From assembly GCF_050627025.1 (NCBI RefSeq), contig NZ_CP192472.1: a stretch of 64,000 bases of DNA. One strand, written 5' to 3'. The notes beneath the pieces were generated by a model, which was not told the origin of the DNA, did not search any database, and saw nothing but the letters and a program-made list of their open reading frames with translations. Position 1 is the first letter of the stretch, and the number at the start of each line of letters is the position of its first letter. The position numbers and the translations under genes were made by a program. The DNA comes from Variovorax paradoxus_P (GTDB lineage Bacteria > Pseudomonadota > Gammaproteobacteria > Burkholderiales > Burkholderiaceae_C). Below, one piece after another: positions 51,642-59,804 of the stretch.

Positions 51642-52160
51642 ATGGCAAAGATTCAAGCAAGAACGCAGAACGAAGGCCCTGAAGACGGTTTGCGCGAGAA
51701 GATGATCGCGATCAACCGCGTCACCAAGGTGGTGAAGGGTGGTCGTATCCTCGGTTTCGCAGCACTCACCGTCGTGGGCGACGGCGAAGGCCGCGTCGGC
51801 ATGGGCAAGGGCAAGTCGAAGGAAGTGCCTGCTGCCGTGCAAAAGGCGATGGAAGAAGCCCGTCGCAACCTGGCCAAGATCTCGATCAAGAACGGCACGC
51901 TGCATCACCGCGTGACGGGTCATCACGGCGCCGCTTCGGTTGTCATGATCCCCGCCCCGAAGGGTACCGGCATCATCGCCGGCGGCCCGATGCGCGCCGT
52001 GTTCGAAGTCATGGGCATCACCGACATCGTGGCCAAGAGCCATGGTTCGTCGAACCCCTACAACATGGTTCGCGCCACGCTCGACGGGTTGAAGAACTCG
52101 ACGACCGCGTCCGAAGTGGCCGCCAAGCGTGGCCTGACCGTCGAAGAAATCTTCGCCTGA
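51642..52160 (+). CDS. rpsE: Small ribosomal subunit protein uS5
   Basis: A 172-residue protein of the decoding and mRNA-entry region. The S5 signature appears as INRVTKVVKGGRILGFAALT and GHHGAASVVMIPAPKGTGI. Confidence 0.98.
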   Translation: MAKIQARTQNEGPEDGLREKMIAINRVTKVVKGGRILGFAALTVVGDGEGRVGMGKGKSKEVPAAVQKAMEEARRNLAKISIKNGTLHHRVTGHHGAASVVMIPAPKGTGIIAGGPMRAVFEVMGITDIVAKSHGSSNPYNMVRATLDGLKNSTTASEVAAKRGLTVEEIFA

Positions 52161-52195
52161 GCGCAAGCTCTCGCAAGGCTGAAGGAAGCATTCAA

Positions 52196-52381
52196 ATGAC
52201 GACGCAACAACAAACCCTCAAGGTGCAATTGGTCAAGAGCCCGATTGGCACCAAGGAATCGCATCGCGCGACCGTGCGTGGCCTCGGCCTGCGCAAGCTC
52301 AACAGCGTGAGCGAGCTGCAAGACACCCCCGCGGTGCGCGGCATGATCAACAAGATCAGTTATCTGGTCAAAGTTCTGTAA
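52196..52381 (+). CDS. rpmD: Large ribosomal subunit protein uL30
   Basis: A 61-residue protein, the normal length, with the central motif VRGLGLRKLNSVSELQDTPAV. It follows rpsE by 35 bases. Confidence 0.97.
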   Translation: MTTQQQTLKVQLVKSPIGTKESHRATVRGLGLRKLNSVSELQDTPAVRGMINKISYLVKVL

Positions 52382-52392
52382 GAGAGACTGAT

Positions 52393-52824
52393 ATGGAACT
52401 CAATGGCATCAAGCCGGCAGCCGGCGCCAAGCACGCCAAGCGCCGTGTTGGCCGCGGTATCGGCTCCGGTATCGGCAAGACCGCGGGTCGCGGTCACAAG
52501 GGTCAGAAGTCGCGCGCAGGCGGTTTCCACAAGGTCGGCTTCGAAGGCGGTCAAATGCCGCTGCAGCGTCGCCTGCCGAAGCGTGGCTTCAAGTCGCACC
52601 TGCTGAAGTTCAACGCCGAAGTCACGCTGACTGCCCTCGAGCAGCTCGGCCTGGCCGAAGTGGACATTCTTGCGCTCAAGCAAGCCGGCCTCGTGGGCCA
52701 GCTCGCCAAGGTCGTCAAGATCGTCAAGACCGGTGAACTCACCAAGGCCGTCAAGCTGACGGGCGTGGGTGCAACCGCTGGTGCCAAGGCCGCTATCGAA
52801 GCAGCCGGCGGCAGCGTCGCCTGA
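52393..52824 (+). CDS. rplO: Large ribosomal subunit protein uL15
   Basis: A 143-residue protein with the Gly-rich rRNA-binding N-terminus (RRVGRGIGSGIGKTAGRGHKG) and GFEGGQMPLQRRLPKRGF. It precedes secY, the conserved order. Confidence 0.98.
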   Translation: MELNGIKPAAGAKHAKRRVGRGIGSGIGKTAGRGHKGQKSRAGGFHKVGFEGGQMPLQRRLPKRGFKSHLLKFNAEVTLTALEQLGLAEVDILALKQAGLVGQLAKVVKIVKTGELTKAVKLTGVGATAGAKAAIEAAGGSVA

Positions 52825-52850
52825 TCACACTGGACTGAAAGAAGTTCTTC

Positions 52851-54164
52851 GTGGCAACTAACGCGGCAACGATCGCAAAAACAGGCAAGTTCGGCGACCT
52901 CCGCCGTCGGCTCGTCTTTTTGCTGCTCGCGCTCGTGGTCTATCGGATCGGCGCGCACATTCCTGTGCCGGGCATCAACCCGGACCAGTTGGCTGCGTTG
53001 TTCCAGGGCCAGCAGGGCGGCATTCTGAGCCTGTTCAACATGTTCTCGGGCGGGGCGCTGTCGCGTTTCACCGTGTTCGCGTTGGGGATCATGCCGTACA
53101 TCTCGGCGTCGATCATCATGCAGTTGATGACCTACGTGGTTCCGACCTTCGAGCAATTGAAGAAGGAAGGCGAGGCCGGCCGCCGCAAGATCACCCAGTA
53201 CACGCGCTACGGTGCGCTCGGCTTGGCATTGTTCCAGTCGTTCAGCATTGCAGTGGCCCTCGAGTCGTCTGCCGGCCTGGTTAACTCCCCCGGTTTCGGC
53301 TTCCGCCTGACCGCAATGGTGAGCCTCACGGCCGGTTCGATGTTCCTGATGTGGCTCGGCGAGCAGATCACCGAGCGTGGCCTGGGCAACGGCATCTCGA
53401 TCCTGATCTTTGCAGGTATCGCGGCCGGCTTGCCGAGCGCCATTGGTGGCCTCGCTTCGCTGGTGACTACCGGTGCAATGAACCCGATCGTTGCGCTCTT
53501 CATCATCGCGATCGTGGTGCTGGTTACCTACTTCGTGGTGTTCGTCGAACGCGGCCAGCGCAAGATCCTCGTGAACTATGCGCGGCGCCAGGTCGGCAAC
53601 AAGGTCTATGGCGGCCAGTCGTCGCACCTGCCCTTGAAGCTGAACATGGCGGGTGTGATTCCGCCGATCTTCGCCTCGTCGATCATCCTGCTCCCGGCAA
53701 CGGTGGTCGGCTGGTTCAGCACCGGTGAAGGTGGGTTCCGCTGGATCAAGGACATTGCCAGCGCATTGCGCCCGGGCGAGCCGATCTACGTGCTGCTGTA
53801 CGCTGCCGCGATCGTTTTCTTCTGCTTCTTCTACACGGCACTCGTGTTCAACAGCAGGGAAACGGCCGACAACCTGAAGAAGAGTGGTGCTTTCATTCCG
53901 GGCATTCGTCCGGGTGACCAGACCGCTCGCTATATCGACAAGATTCTGGTTCGCCTGACGTTGGCTGGCGCGGTGTACATCACCTTCGTCTGCCTGCTGC
54001 CCGAGTTCCTGATCCTGAAGTACAACGTGCCGTTCTACTTCGGTGGTACCTCCCTGCTGATCATCGTGGTCGTCACGATGGACTTCATGGCCCAGGTGCA
54101 AAACTACATGATGTCCCAGCAGTACGAATCGCTGCTGAAGAAGGCTAACTTCAAGACATCGTAG
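52851..54164 (+). CDS. secY: Preprotein translocase subunit SecY
   Basis: A 437-residue, ten-helix inner-membrane channel subunit of the Sec translocon. Signatures are FRGQQGG-like FQGQQGGILSLFNMFSGG, RFTVFALGIMPYISASII (plug/TM2) and LGEQITERGLGNGIS. It starts with GTG at 52851. In Burkholderia infA follows secY; here rpmJ follows directly after 64 bases. Confidence 0.98.
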   Translation: MATNAATIAKTGKFGDLRRRLVFLLLALVVYRIGAHIPVPGINPDQLAALFQGQQGGILSLFNMFSGGALSRFTVFALGIMPYISASIIMQLMTYVVPTFEQLKKEGEAGRRKITQYTRYGALGLALFQSFSIAVALESSAGLVNSPGFGFRLTAMVSLTAGSMFLMWLGEQITERGLGNGISILIFAGIAAGLPSAIGGLASLVTTGAMNPIVALFIIAIVVLVTYFVVFVERGQRKILVNYARRQVGNKVYGGQSSHLPLKLNMAGVIPPIFASSIILLPATVVGWFSTGEGGFRWIKDIASALRPGEPIYVLLYAAAIVFFCFFYTALVFNSRETADNLKKSGAFIPGIRPGDQTARYIDKILVRLTLAGAVYITFVCLLPEFLILKYNVPFYFGGTSLLIIVVVTMDFMAQVQNYMMSQQYESLLKKANFKTS

Positions 54165-54228
54165 GGCTGTGTTGCAGTATTGAGATCGGGCGGTAGACCG
54201 CCACGTTAAACAGTTTTAGGAGAATGAA

Positions 54229-54342
54229 ATGAGAGTTTCGGCTTCGGTCAAAACCATCTGCCGTAATTGCAAGGTCATCCGCCGTAAAGGTGTGGTGCGT
54301 GTGATTTGCACCGACCCGCGCCACAAGCAGCGCCAGGGTTGA
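54229..54342 (+). CDS. rpmJ: Large ribosomal subunit protein bL36
   Basis: A 37-residue protein, MRVSASVKTICRNCKVIRR onward, with the zinc ligands Cys11, Cys14, Cys27 and His32 intact (C+ form). TAGGAGA lies 8 bases upstream of the ATG. It is small enough to be missed by length filters. Confidence 0.97.
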   Translation: MRVSASVKTICRNCKVIRRKGVVRVICTDPRHKQRQG

Positions 54343-54365
54343 TTGAAGAGTATTAGAGGACGCAC

Positions 54366-54731
54366 ATGGCACGTATTGCTGGCATCAACATTCCGCCGCA
54401 CAAGCACGCTGAAATCGGCCTGACCGCCATCTTCGGCATCGGTCGCACGCGCGCCCGTCAAATCTGCGAAGCGAGCGGCATCGAATATTCGAAGAAGATC
54501 AAGGACCTGACTGACGCCGATCTCGAAAAGATCCGCGACCAGATCGCCTTGTTCACCATCGAAGGCGATCTGCGTCGCGAGACGACGATGAACATCAAGC
54601 GTTTGATGGACATCGGCTGCTATCGCGGCTTCCGTCACCGTCGCGGCCTGCCGATGCGCGGCCAGCGCACGCGCACCAATGCCCGCACCCGCAAGGGTCC
54701 GCGCAAGGCTGCGCAGTCCCTGAAGAAATAA
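54366..54731 (+). CDS. rpsM: Small ribosomal subunit protein uS13
   Basis: A 121-residue protein, ARIAGINIPPHKHAEIGLT onward, with the C-terminal RGLPMRGQRTRTNARTRKG tail that reaches the P-site tRNA. It opens the alpha operon segment. Confidence 0.98.
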   Translation: MARIAGINIPPHKHAEIGLTAIFGIGRTRARQICEASGIEYSKKIKDLTDADLEKIRDQIALFTIEGDLRRETTMNIKRLMDIGCYRGFRHRRGLPMRGQRTRTNARTRKGPRKAAQSLKK

Positions 54732-54743
54732 GGATAGACCAGC

Positions 54744-55148
54744 ATGGCTAAAGCACCTGCAAACAACGCCGCACAGCGCGTTCGCAAGAAGGTTCGCAAG
54801 AACGTTGCGGACGGCATCGCCCACGTGCATGCCTCGTTCAACAACACCATCATCACGATCACCGATCGCCAGGGCAACGCCCTGTCGTGGGCTTCGTCGG
54901 GTGGCCAGGGCTTCAAGGGCTCGCGCAAGTCGACGCCGTTCGCTGCGCAGGTTGCTTCCGAAGTTGCCGGCCGTGCTGCTGTCGAACAAGGTATCAAGAA
55001 CCTCGACGTCGAGATCAAGGGCCCCGGCCCCGGTCGCGAATCGTCGGTGCGCGCATTGGCTGCGCTCGGCATCCGGATCAATTCCATTGCCGACGTGACG
55101 CCCGTTCCGCACAACGGCTGCCGTCCCCAGAAGCGTCGCCGCATCTGA
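54744..55148 (+). CDS. rpsK: Small ribosomal subunit protein uS11
   Basis: A 134-residue protein with HVHASFNNTIITITDRQGN and the C-terminal DVTPVPHNGCRPQKRRRI. It belongs to the platform of the 30S. A terminator-like hairpin follows it. Confidence 0.98.
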   Translation: MAKAPANNAAQRVRKKVRKNVADGIAHVHASFNNTIITITDRQGNALSWASSGGQGFKGSRKSTPFAAQVASEVAGRAAVEQGIKNLDVEIKGPGPGRESSVRALAALGIRINSIADVTPVPHNGCRPQKRRRI

Positions 55149-55163
55149 TCGTCAGTCCGCAAG

Positions 55164-55201
55164 GCGCAGCCAGCTCTTGAGCGGCTGCGCATTTGTTTTT
55201 T
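55164..55201 (+). terminator. Terminator/attenuator-like hairpin between rpsK and rpsD
   Basis: GCGCAGCC (55164-55171) pairs perfectly with GGCTGCGC (55183-55190), with an inner GCTC/GAGC pairing, followed by ATTTG and six T. It lies inside the alpha operon, so it should be partial or regulated. Confidence 0.7.
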
Positions 55202-55278
55202 AACTAAGCCCACCGCCATCCGCGTTTTCGCCGATGGCTCCCGCAGGCAACTGCGGCAGATGACACAAAGGAAACCAC

Positions 55279-55902
55279 GTGGCACGCTACCTCGGCCCCA
55301 AGGCCAAACTTTCCCGCCGCGAAGGCACCGATCTGTTCCTGAAGAGCGCCCGCCGCTCCATTCAAGACAAGGCCAAGTTCGACTCCAAGCCCGGCCAGCA
55401 CGGCCGCACTTCGGGTCAGCGCACCTCGGACTACGGTCTGCAACTGCGTGAAAAGCAGAAGGTCAAGCGCATGTACGGCGTGCTCGAAAAGCAATTCCGC
55501 CGTTACTTCGAGGAAGCCGACCGTCGCCGTGGCAACACCGGCGCCAACCTGCTGTTCATTCTCGAATCGCGCCTGGACAACGTCGTCTATCGCATGGGCT
55601 TCGGCTCGACGCGCGCCGAAGCGCGCCAGCTCGTGTCGCACAAGGCGATCACGGTGAATGGTCAATCGGTCAACATCCCGTCGTACCTGGTGAAGACCGG
55701 CGACGTGATCGCCGTTCGCGACAAGTCGAAGAAGCAGACCCGCATTGCCGAAGCGCTCCAACTCGCCCAACAAGTCGGTATTCCGGCCTGGGTCGAAGTG
55801 AACGCCGACAAGGCCGAAGGTACCTTCAAGAAGGTGCCCGATCGCGACGAATTCGCAGCCGACATCAACGAATCGTTGATCGTCGAACTGTACTCGCGCT
55901 AA
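55279..55902 (+). CDS. rpsD: Small ribosomal subunit protein uS4
   Basis: A 207-residue 16S assembly protein with a GTG start (GTGGCACGCTAC). The S4 RNA-binding domain is LESRLDNVVYRMGFGSTRAEARQ. It lacks the zinc Cys cluster (C- form). S4 is the expected translational repressor of the alpha operon. Terminator-like hairpins flank the gene on both sides. Confidence 0.97.
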   Translation: MARYLGPKAKLSRREGTDLFLKSARRSIQDKAKFDSKPGQHGRTSGQRTSDYGLQLREKQKVKRMYGVLEKQFRRYFEEADRRRGNTGANLLFILESRLDNVVYRMGFGSTRAEARQLVSHKAITVNGQSVNIPSYLVKTGDVIAVRDKSKKQTRIAEALQLAQQVGIPAWVEVNADKAEGTFKKVPDRDEFAADINESLIVELYSR

Positions 55903-55913
55903 ACAGACGATAA

Positions 55914-55948
55914 CGGGCCGCGCTTCGCGGCCCGAATTTGATTTTTTT
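55914..55948 (+). terminator. Terminator/attenuator-like hairpin between rpsD and rpoA
   Basis: CGGGCCGCG (55914-55922) pairs perfectly with CGCGGCCCG (55926-55934), then AATTTGA and seven T. It is 12 bases after the rpsD stop and 80 bases before rpoA. Confidence 0.75.
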
Positions 55949-56030
55949 GTTCCCATCGGGAGGCACTTCCGATGGGTGCTTCACCAGCCTTACCGGTGTA
56001 ACGAGCCGGGGGTATTGAGAGGAAGTCTGC

Positions 56031-57020
56031 ATGCAAACCACCCTGCTGAAACCCAAGACCATTCAGGTCGAGCAACTTGCCGCCAACAAGGCCAAGGTTA
56101 CGCTCGAACCTTTCGAGCGCGGCTACGGCCACACGCTCGGCAACGCGCTGCGTCGCGTTCTGCTGTCGTCGATGGTCGGTTATTCGGCCACTGAAGTCAC
56201 GATCGCCGGAGTTCTGCATGAGTACTCGTCGATCGACGGTGTGCAGGAAGATGTCGTCAACATCCTGCTGAATCTCAAGGGCGTGGTGTTCAAGCTCCAC
56301 AACCGCGACGAAGTCACGCTGAGCCTGCGCAAGGACGGCGAAGGCGCAGTGCTTGCGTCCGACATCCAGACCCCGCACGACGTTGAGATCATCAACCCCG
56401 ACCACGTGATCGCGCACCTGTCGCAAGGCGGCAAGCTCGACATGCAGATCAAGGTGGAAAAGGGTCGCGGCTATGTGCCCGGCACGATGCGCCGCTATGC
56501 CGACGAGCCGACCAAGTCGATTGGCCGCATCGTTCTGGACGCTTCGTTCTCGCCCGTCAAGCGCGTGAGCTACACCGTCGAAAGCGCCCGCGTCGAACAG
56601 CGTACCGACCTGGACAAGCTGCTGGTCGAAATCGAAACCAACGGCGCGATCACCGCTGAAGACGCGGTTCGCGCCTCGGCTAAAATCCTGGTCGAGCAAC
56701 TGGCTGTGTTTGCACAGCTCGAAGGCGGCGAACTGGCTGCATTCGATGCGCCGGCACCGCGCAGCGCTCAGCAATTCGATCCGATCCTGCTGCGCCCCGT
56801 CGACGAGCTCGAACTCACCGTGCGTTCGGCCAACTGCCTGAAGGCCGAAAACATCTACTACATCGGTGACCTGATCCAGCGCACCGAGAACGAGCTGCTC
56901 AAGACCCCGAACCTGGGTCGCAAGTCGCTCAACGAAATCAAGGAAGTGCTTGCCTCGCGCGGCCTCACCTTGGGTATGAAGCTTGAAAGCTGGCCGCCGG
57001 CCGGCCTCGACAAGCGTTGA
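56031..57020 (+). CDS. rpoA: RNA polymerase alpha subunit
   Basis: A 329-residue protein. The N-terminal dimerisation domain has FERGYGHTLGNALRRVLLSS. The C-terminal domain contacts UP elements and activators and has the helix-hairpin-helix segment LKTPNLGRKSLNEIKEVLASRGL. It sits in the alpha operon between rpsD and rplQ. Confidence 0.98.
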   Translation: MQTTLLKPKTIQVEQLAANKAKVTLEPFERGYGHTLGNALRRVLLSSMVGYSATEVTIAGVLHEYSSIDGVQEDVVNILLNLKGVVFKLHNRDEVTLSLRKDGEGAVLASDIQTPHDVEIINPDHVIAHLSQGGKLDMQIKVEKGRGYVPGTMRRYADEPTKSIGRIVLDASFSPVKRVSYTVESARVEQRTDLDKLLVEIETNGAITAEDAVRASAKILVEQLAVFAQLEGGELAAFDAPAPRSAQQFDPILLRPVDELELTVRSANCLKAENIYYIGDLIQRTENELLKTPNLGRKSLNEIKEVLASRGLTLGMKLESWPPAGLDKR

Positions 57021-57103
57021 TTTTTTGAAAAGAGCCCATGAGGGCTCGTGCCCGGGCAGTACCTGATACGGCTGCCTGTTTAATAAAGTAAAGGAAAAGC
57101 ACC

Positions 57104-57502
57104 ATGCGTCACGGACACGGACTTCGCAAACTCAACCGCACCAGCTCGCACCGCCTTGCGATGCTGCAGAACATGATGAATTCGCTCATCGAGCATGAAG
57201 TCATCAAGACCACGGTCCCCAAGGCCAAGGAACTGCGCCGCGTCATCGAACCGATGATCACGCTTGCCAAGAAGCCCACGCTCGCCAACAAGCGCCTGGC
57301 CTTCGACCGCCTGCGCAGCCGCGACAGCGTCGTCAAGCTCTTCGGCGAACTCGGCCCGCGTTTCGCAGCGCGTCCGGGCGGCTACACCCGCATCCTGAAG
57401 ATGGGTTTCCGCGTTGGCGACAATGCACCCATGGCTCTGGTCGAACTGGTCGACCGTCCTGAAATTAAAGAAGAAGCCGCCGAGCAAGGCGCTGCCGAAT
57501 AA
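57104..57502 (+). CDS. rplQ: Large ribosomal subunit protein bL17
   Basis: A 132-residue protein, MRHGHGLRKLNRTSSHRLAM, the canonical N-terminus. It is the last gene of the alpha operon. The stop codon lies three bases before the TATAAT box of the tRNA gene. Confidence 0.98.
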   Translation: MRHGHGLRKLNRTSSHRLAMLQNMMNSLIEHEVIKTTVPKAKELRRVIEPMITLAKKPTLANKRLAFDRLRSRDSVVKLFGELGPRFAARPGGYTRILKMGFRVGDNAPMALVELVDRPEIKEEAAEQGAAE

Positions 57503-57504
57503 GG

Positions 57505-57510
57505 TATAAT
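57505..57510 (+). promoter_or_regulatory. -10 box of the tRNA-fMet promoter
   Basis: A perfect TATAAT ends 10 bases before the mature tRNA 5' end. No convincing -35 is present at 17 bases upstream (inside rplQ), so the tRNA may also be made by read-through from rplQ. Confidence 0.55.
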
Positions 57511-57520
57511 TCCATCTTGC

Positions 57521-57597
<77 letters not shown>

Positions 57598-57601
57598 ATT
57601 T

Positions 57602-57634
57602 AAAAGGCCCTTTGAATTTCAAAGGGCCTTTTTT
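57602..57634 (+). terminator. Intrinsic terminator after tRNA-fMet
   Basis: AAAAGGCCCTTT (57602-57613) pairs with AAAGGGCCTTTT (57621-57632) around GAATTTC and ends in a T-run. It is 5 bases after the tRNA. Confidence 0.9.
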
Positions 57635-57655
57635 CTTTGGCCGATGAGTCCAAAT

Positions 57656-57683
57656 AAAAAGCCCTCTTCGCGAGGGCTTTTTT
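57656..57683. terminator. Second, bidirectional intrinsic terminator
   Basis: AAAAAGCCCTC and GAGGGCTTTTTT flank TTCGC. A-run and T-run on both sides let it end the tRNA read-through and also the minus-strand CoA-pathway operon that finishes at 57782. Nothing else is visible in 57684-57781. Confidence 0.85.
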
Positions 57684-57781
57684 ATTGCTCTGCCGGCCAG
57701 TGAAATTCACTCTGGAGTTTCTGGCCAGAAGCGCTCAAGCTGCAGAGCAGAGGGTGTGGGTCTGCCTGCCTCGAACTCCGG

Positions 57782-58180
57782 TCAGTCGGGAATGACGGCT
57801 GTCACCTCGATCTCGACCTTCGCACGGTGCTCGACGAGCGCCGCCACCTGCACGCAGGTCATGGCCGGAAAGTTGCGCCCCATCGCTTCGCGGTACACGG
57901 GCCCGAGTTCGGCCAGCCGCCGGGTGTATTCGTCGCGATCCGTCACGTACCACGTCATGCGCACCATGTGCTCGGGGCCGGCACCGGCCTCGCGCAGCAC
58001 TTCGGCGATGTTGCGCAGCGCCAGGCCGCATTGGTCGATGAAGTCGTCCGACTCGAACTGCTGCTGCGCATTCCAGCCGATCTGACCGCCGACGAACACC
58101 ATGGTGCCGCGTGCGGCCACGCCATTCGCATAGCCTTTGGGAGGCAGCCAGCCCGGTGGCTGCAAGAGTTTGTTCATCAT
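57782..58180 (-). CDS. RidA family enamine/imine deaminase
   Basis: A 132-residue Rid protein. The catalytic Arg is in EHRAKVEIEVTAVIPD, with the conserved VFVGGQIGWN and CVQVAALV segments. RidA proteins hydrolyse reactive enamines/imines to ketones and ammonia. It overlaps the CoA ligase gene by four bases and is the last gene of the operon, so it may deaminate an amino-cyclohexene CoA intermediate (inference). Confidence 0.85.
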   Translation of the reverse strand: MMNKLLQPPGWLPPKGYANGVAARGTMVFVGGQIGWNAQQQFESDDFIDQCGLALRNIAEVLREAGAGPEHMVRMTWYVTDRDEYTRRLAELGPVYREAMGRNFPAMTCVQVAALVEHRAKVEIEVTAVIPD

Positions 58181-59799
58181 GTTGTGCTGTTGAGTTGTCT
58201 CAGTTTGAATCGCTGGAGCTTGCCGGTTTCGGTGCGCGGAAGCACCGTCACAAACTCGATCTCCCGCGGGTATTTGAAAGGCGCGATGCTGGCCTTCACG
58301 TGGTCCTGCAGCGCCTTGACGAGTGCGCCATCGCCTTCATGGCCCGGCTTCAGCACGCAGAAGGCTTTCACGATCATGCCGCGGTCTGGGTCAGGCTTGC
58401 CGATCACGCCGCACTCGGCCACCGCCGGGTGCTTGAGCAGCGCATCTTCCACCTCCGGCCCACCGACGTTGTAGCCGGCCGTAATGATCATGTCGTCGGC
58501 GCGCGCCTGATAGAAAAAATATCCGTCGTCGTCCTGCACGAATGAATCGCCCGGATAGTTCCAGCCGTTCTTCACGTAGTCGGCTTGGCGGGGATCGTCC
58601 AGATAGCGGCAGCCGACCGGTCCCTGCAGCGCCAGCTTGCCGACCGTGCCGCGCGGCACTTCGTTGCCTTGGTCGTCCACCACCTTTGCGGTGAAACCCG
58701 GCACCACCTTGCCCACCGCGCCGCGGCGCACTTCGTCGCCAGCCGCCGAAATATAGATGTGGAACACCTCGGTGCCGCCAATGCCGTCGAGCATCTCGAT
58801 GCCGGTGGCTTCCTTCCAAAGTTGCCGCGTTGCATCGGGCAGCGCCTCGCCGGCGCTCACGCAAATGCGCAGGCTCGGCGCGCCGTGCTGGCGAACAAAG
58901 GGTGCCATCTGTCGGTAGAACGTGGGTGCGGTGTAGCAGATGGTCGCGCCCACCTCGTTGATGAGCTTCACGAGCCCTTCGGGTGTGAACGGTGCATCGG
59001 CAAAGTACACCGACGCGCCAGCCCACATCGGAAACACCAGCAGCCCGCCGAGTCCGAAGGTGAAGGCCAGGGGCGGCGACCCGATCACTATGTCGTCGCT
59101 TTGCGCTCGCAGCACATGGCGCGGCCATGTTTCGCACATCGCAAGCACGTCGCGGTGTGTGGTGACTGGCGCCTTGGGCTTGCCCGTGGTGCCCGATGTG
59201 AATGCGAGCAATGCGATGTCGTCCGACGCTGTGGGGCACGCGGCGAATACGCCGTTTTTTCTCGCCGCTCGAGCGGACAGTGAATCGGGCGCATCGGGCT
59301 TGTTGAAAGCGATTACCGAGGCGAGCACCGGATGCTCTCGCTGCGCAATCGAGAGCTCATCGAGCAGGCGGCCGTCGCACAACGCCGCCACCGGCTGCGC
59401 CTTCTCGATGATGTCGCCCAATTCCTTCGCACGCAGCAGCGGCATCGTCGCCACTGCAACCAAGCCAGCCTTGACAACCGCGAGCCAGGCCAAGGCCATG
59501 GCCACCGAGTTGCCCCCGCGCAGCAGCACACGGTTGCCAGGCACCAGCTTGAGATCTTCGGTCAGCACCTGCGCGATGCGGTTGACCTCGACGGCAGCCT
59601 GCGAATACGTGAGCGTGCCGGTCGGCGAACGCAGCATCGGCTTGTCGCCGAACCCCTTGGCGGGCGCCTTGTCCAGAAGCTCTTCAACCAGGTTCAGCTG
59701 GTCGGGTAGCTGCAACTCCGGAAGGTCGTAGCGAAAGACCGGCAACTGCTCGGCGGGCGGCAGGCGGTCGTGAACGAAGCGGTCGACTTGGGCAGACAC
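58177..59799 (-). CDS. Benzoate/2-aminobenzoate-type CoA ligase (AMP-forming)
   Basis: A 540-residue acyl-adenylate enzyme. The P-loop motif is LAFTSGTTGKPKAP, motif GIGGTEVFHIYIS follows, the hinge region is YNVGGPEVEDALLKHP, and the catalytic A10 Lys is in PRTETGKLQRFKLR. It resembles the 2-aminobenzoate/benzoate-CoA ligase group. It starts with GTG at 59799. It should activate an aromatic acid for the monooxygenase encoded at 62332. Confidence 0.88.
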   Translation of the reverse strand: MSAQVDRFVHDRLPPAEQLPVFRYDLPELQLPDQLNLVEELLDKAPAKGFGDKPMLRSPTGTLTYSQAAVEVNRIAQVLTEDLKLVPGNRVLLRGGNSVAMALAWLAVVKAGLVAVATMPLLRAKELGDIIEKAQPVAALCDGRLLDELSIAQREHPVLASVIAFNKPDAPDSLSARAARKNGVFAACPTASDDIALLAFTSGTTGKPKAPVTTHRDVLAMCETWPRHVLRAQSDDIVIGSPPLAFTFGLGGLLVFPMWAGASVYFADAPFTPEGLVKLINEVGATICYTAPTFYRQMAPFVRQHGAPSLRICVSAGEALPDATRQLWKEATGIEMLDGIGGTEVFHIYISAAGDEVRRGAVGKVVPGFTAKVVDDQGNEVPRGTVGKLALQGPVGCRYLDDPRQADYVKNGWNYPGDSFVQDDDGYFFYQARADDMIITAGYNVGGPEVEDALLKHPAVAECGVIGKPDPDRGMIVKAFCVLKPGHEGDGALVKALQDHVKASIAPFKYPREIEFVTVLPRTETGKLQRFKLRQLNSTT

Positions 59800-59804
59800 G
59801 GTAT

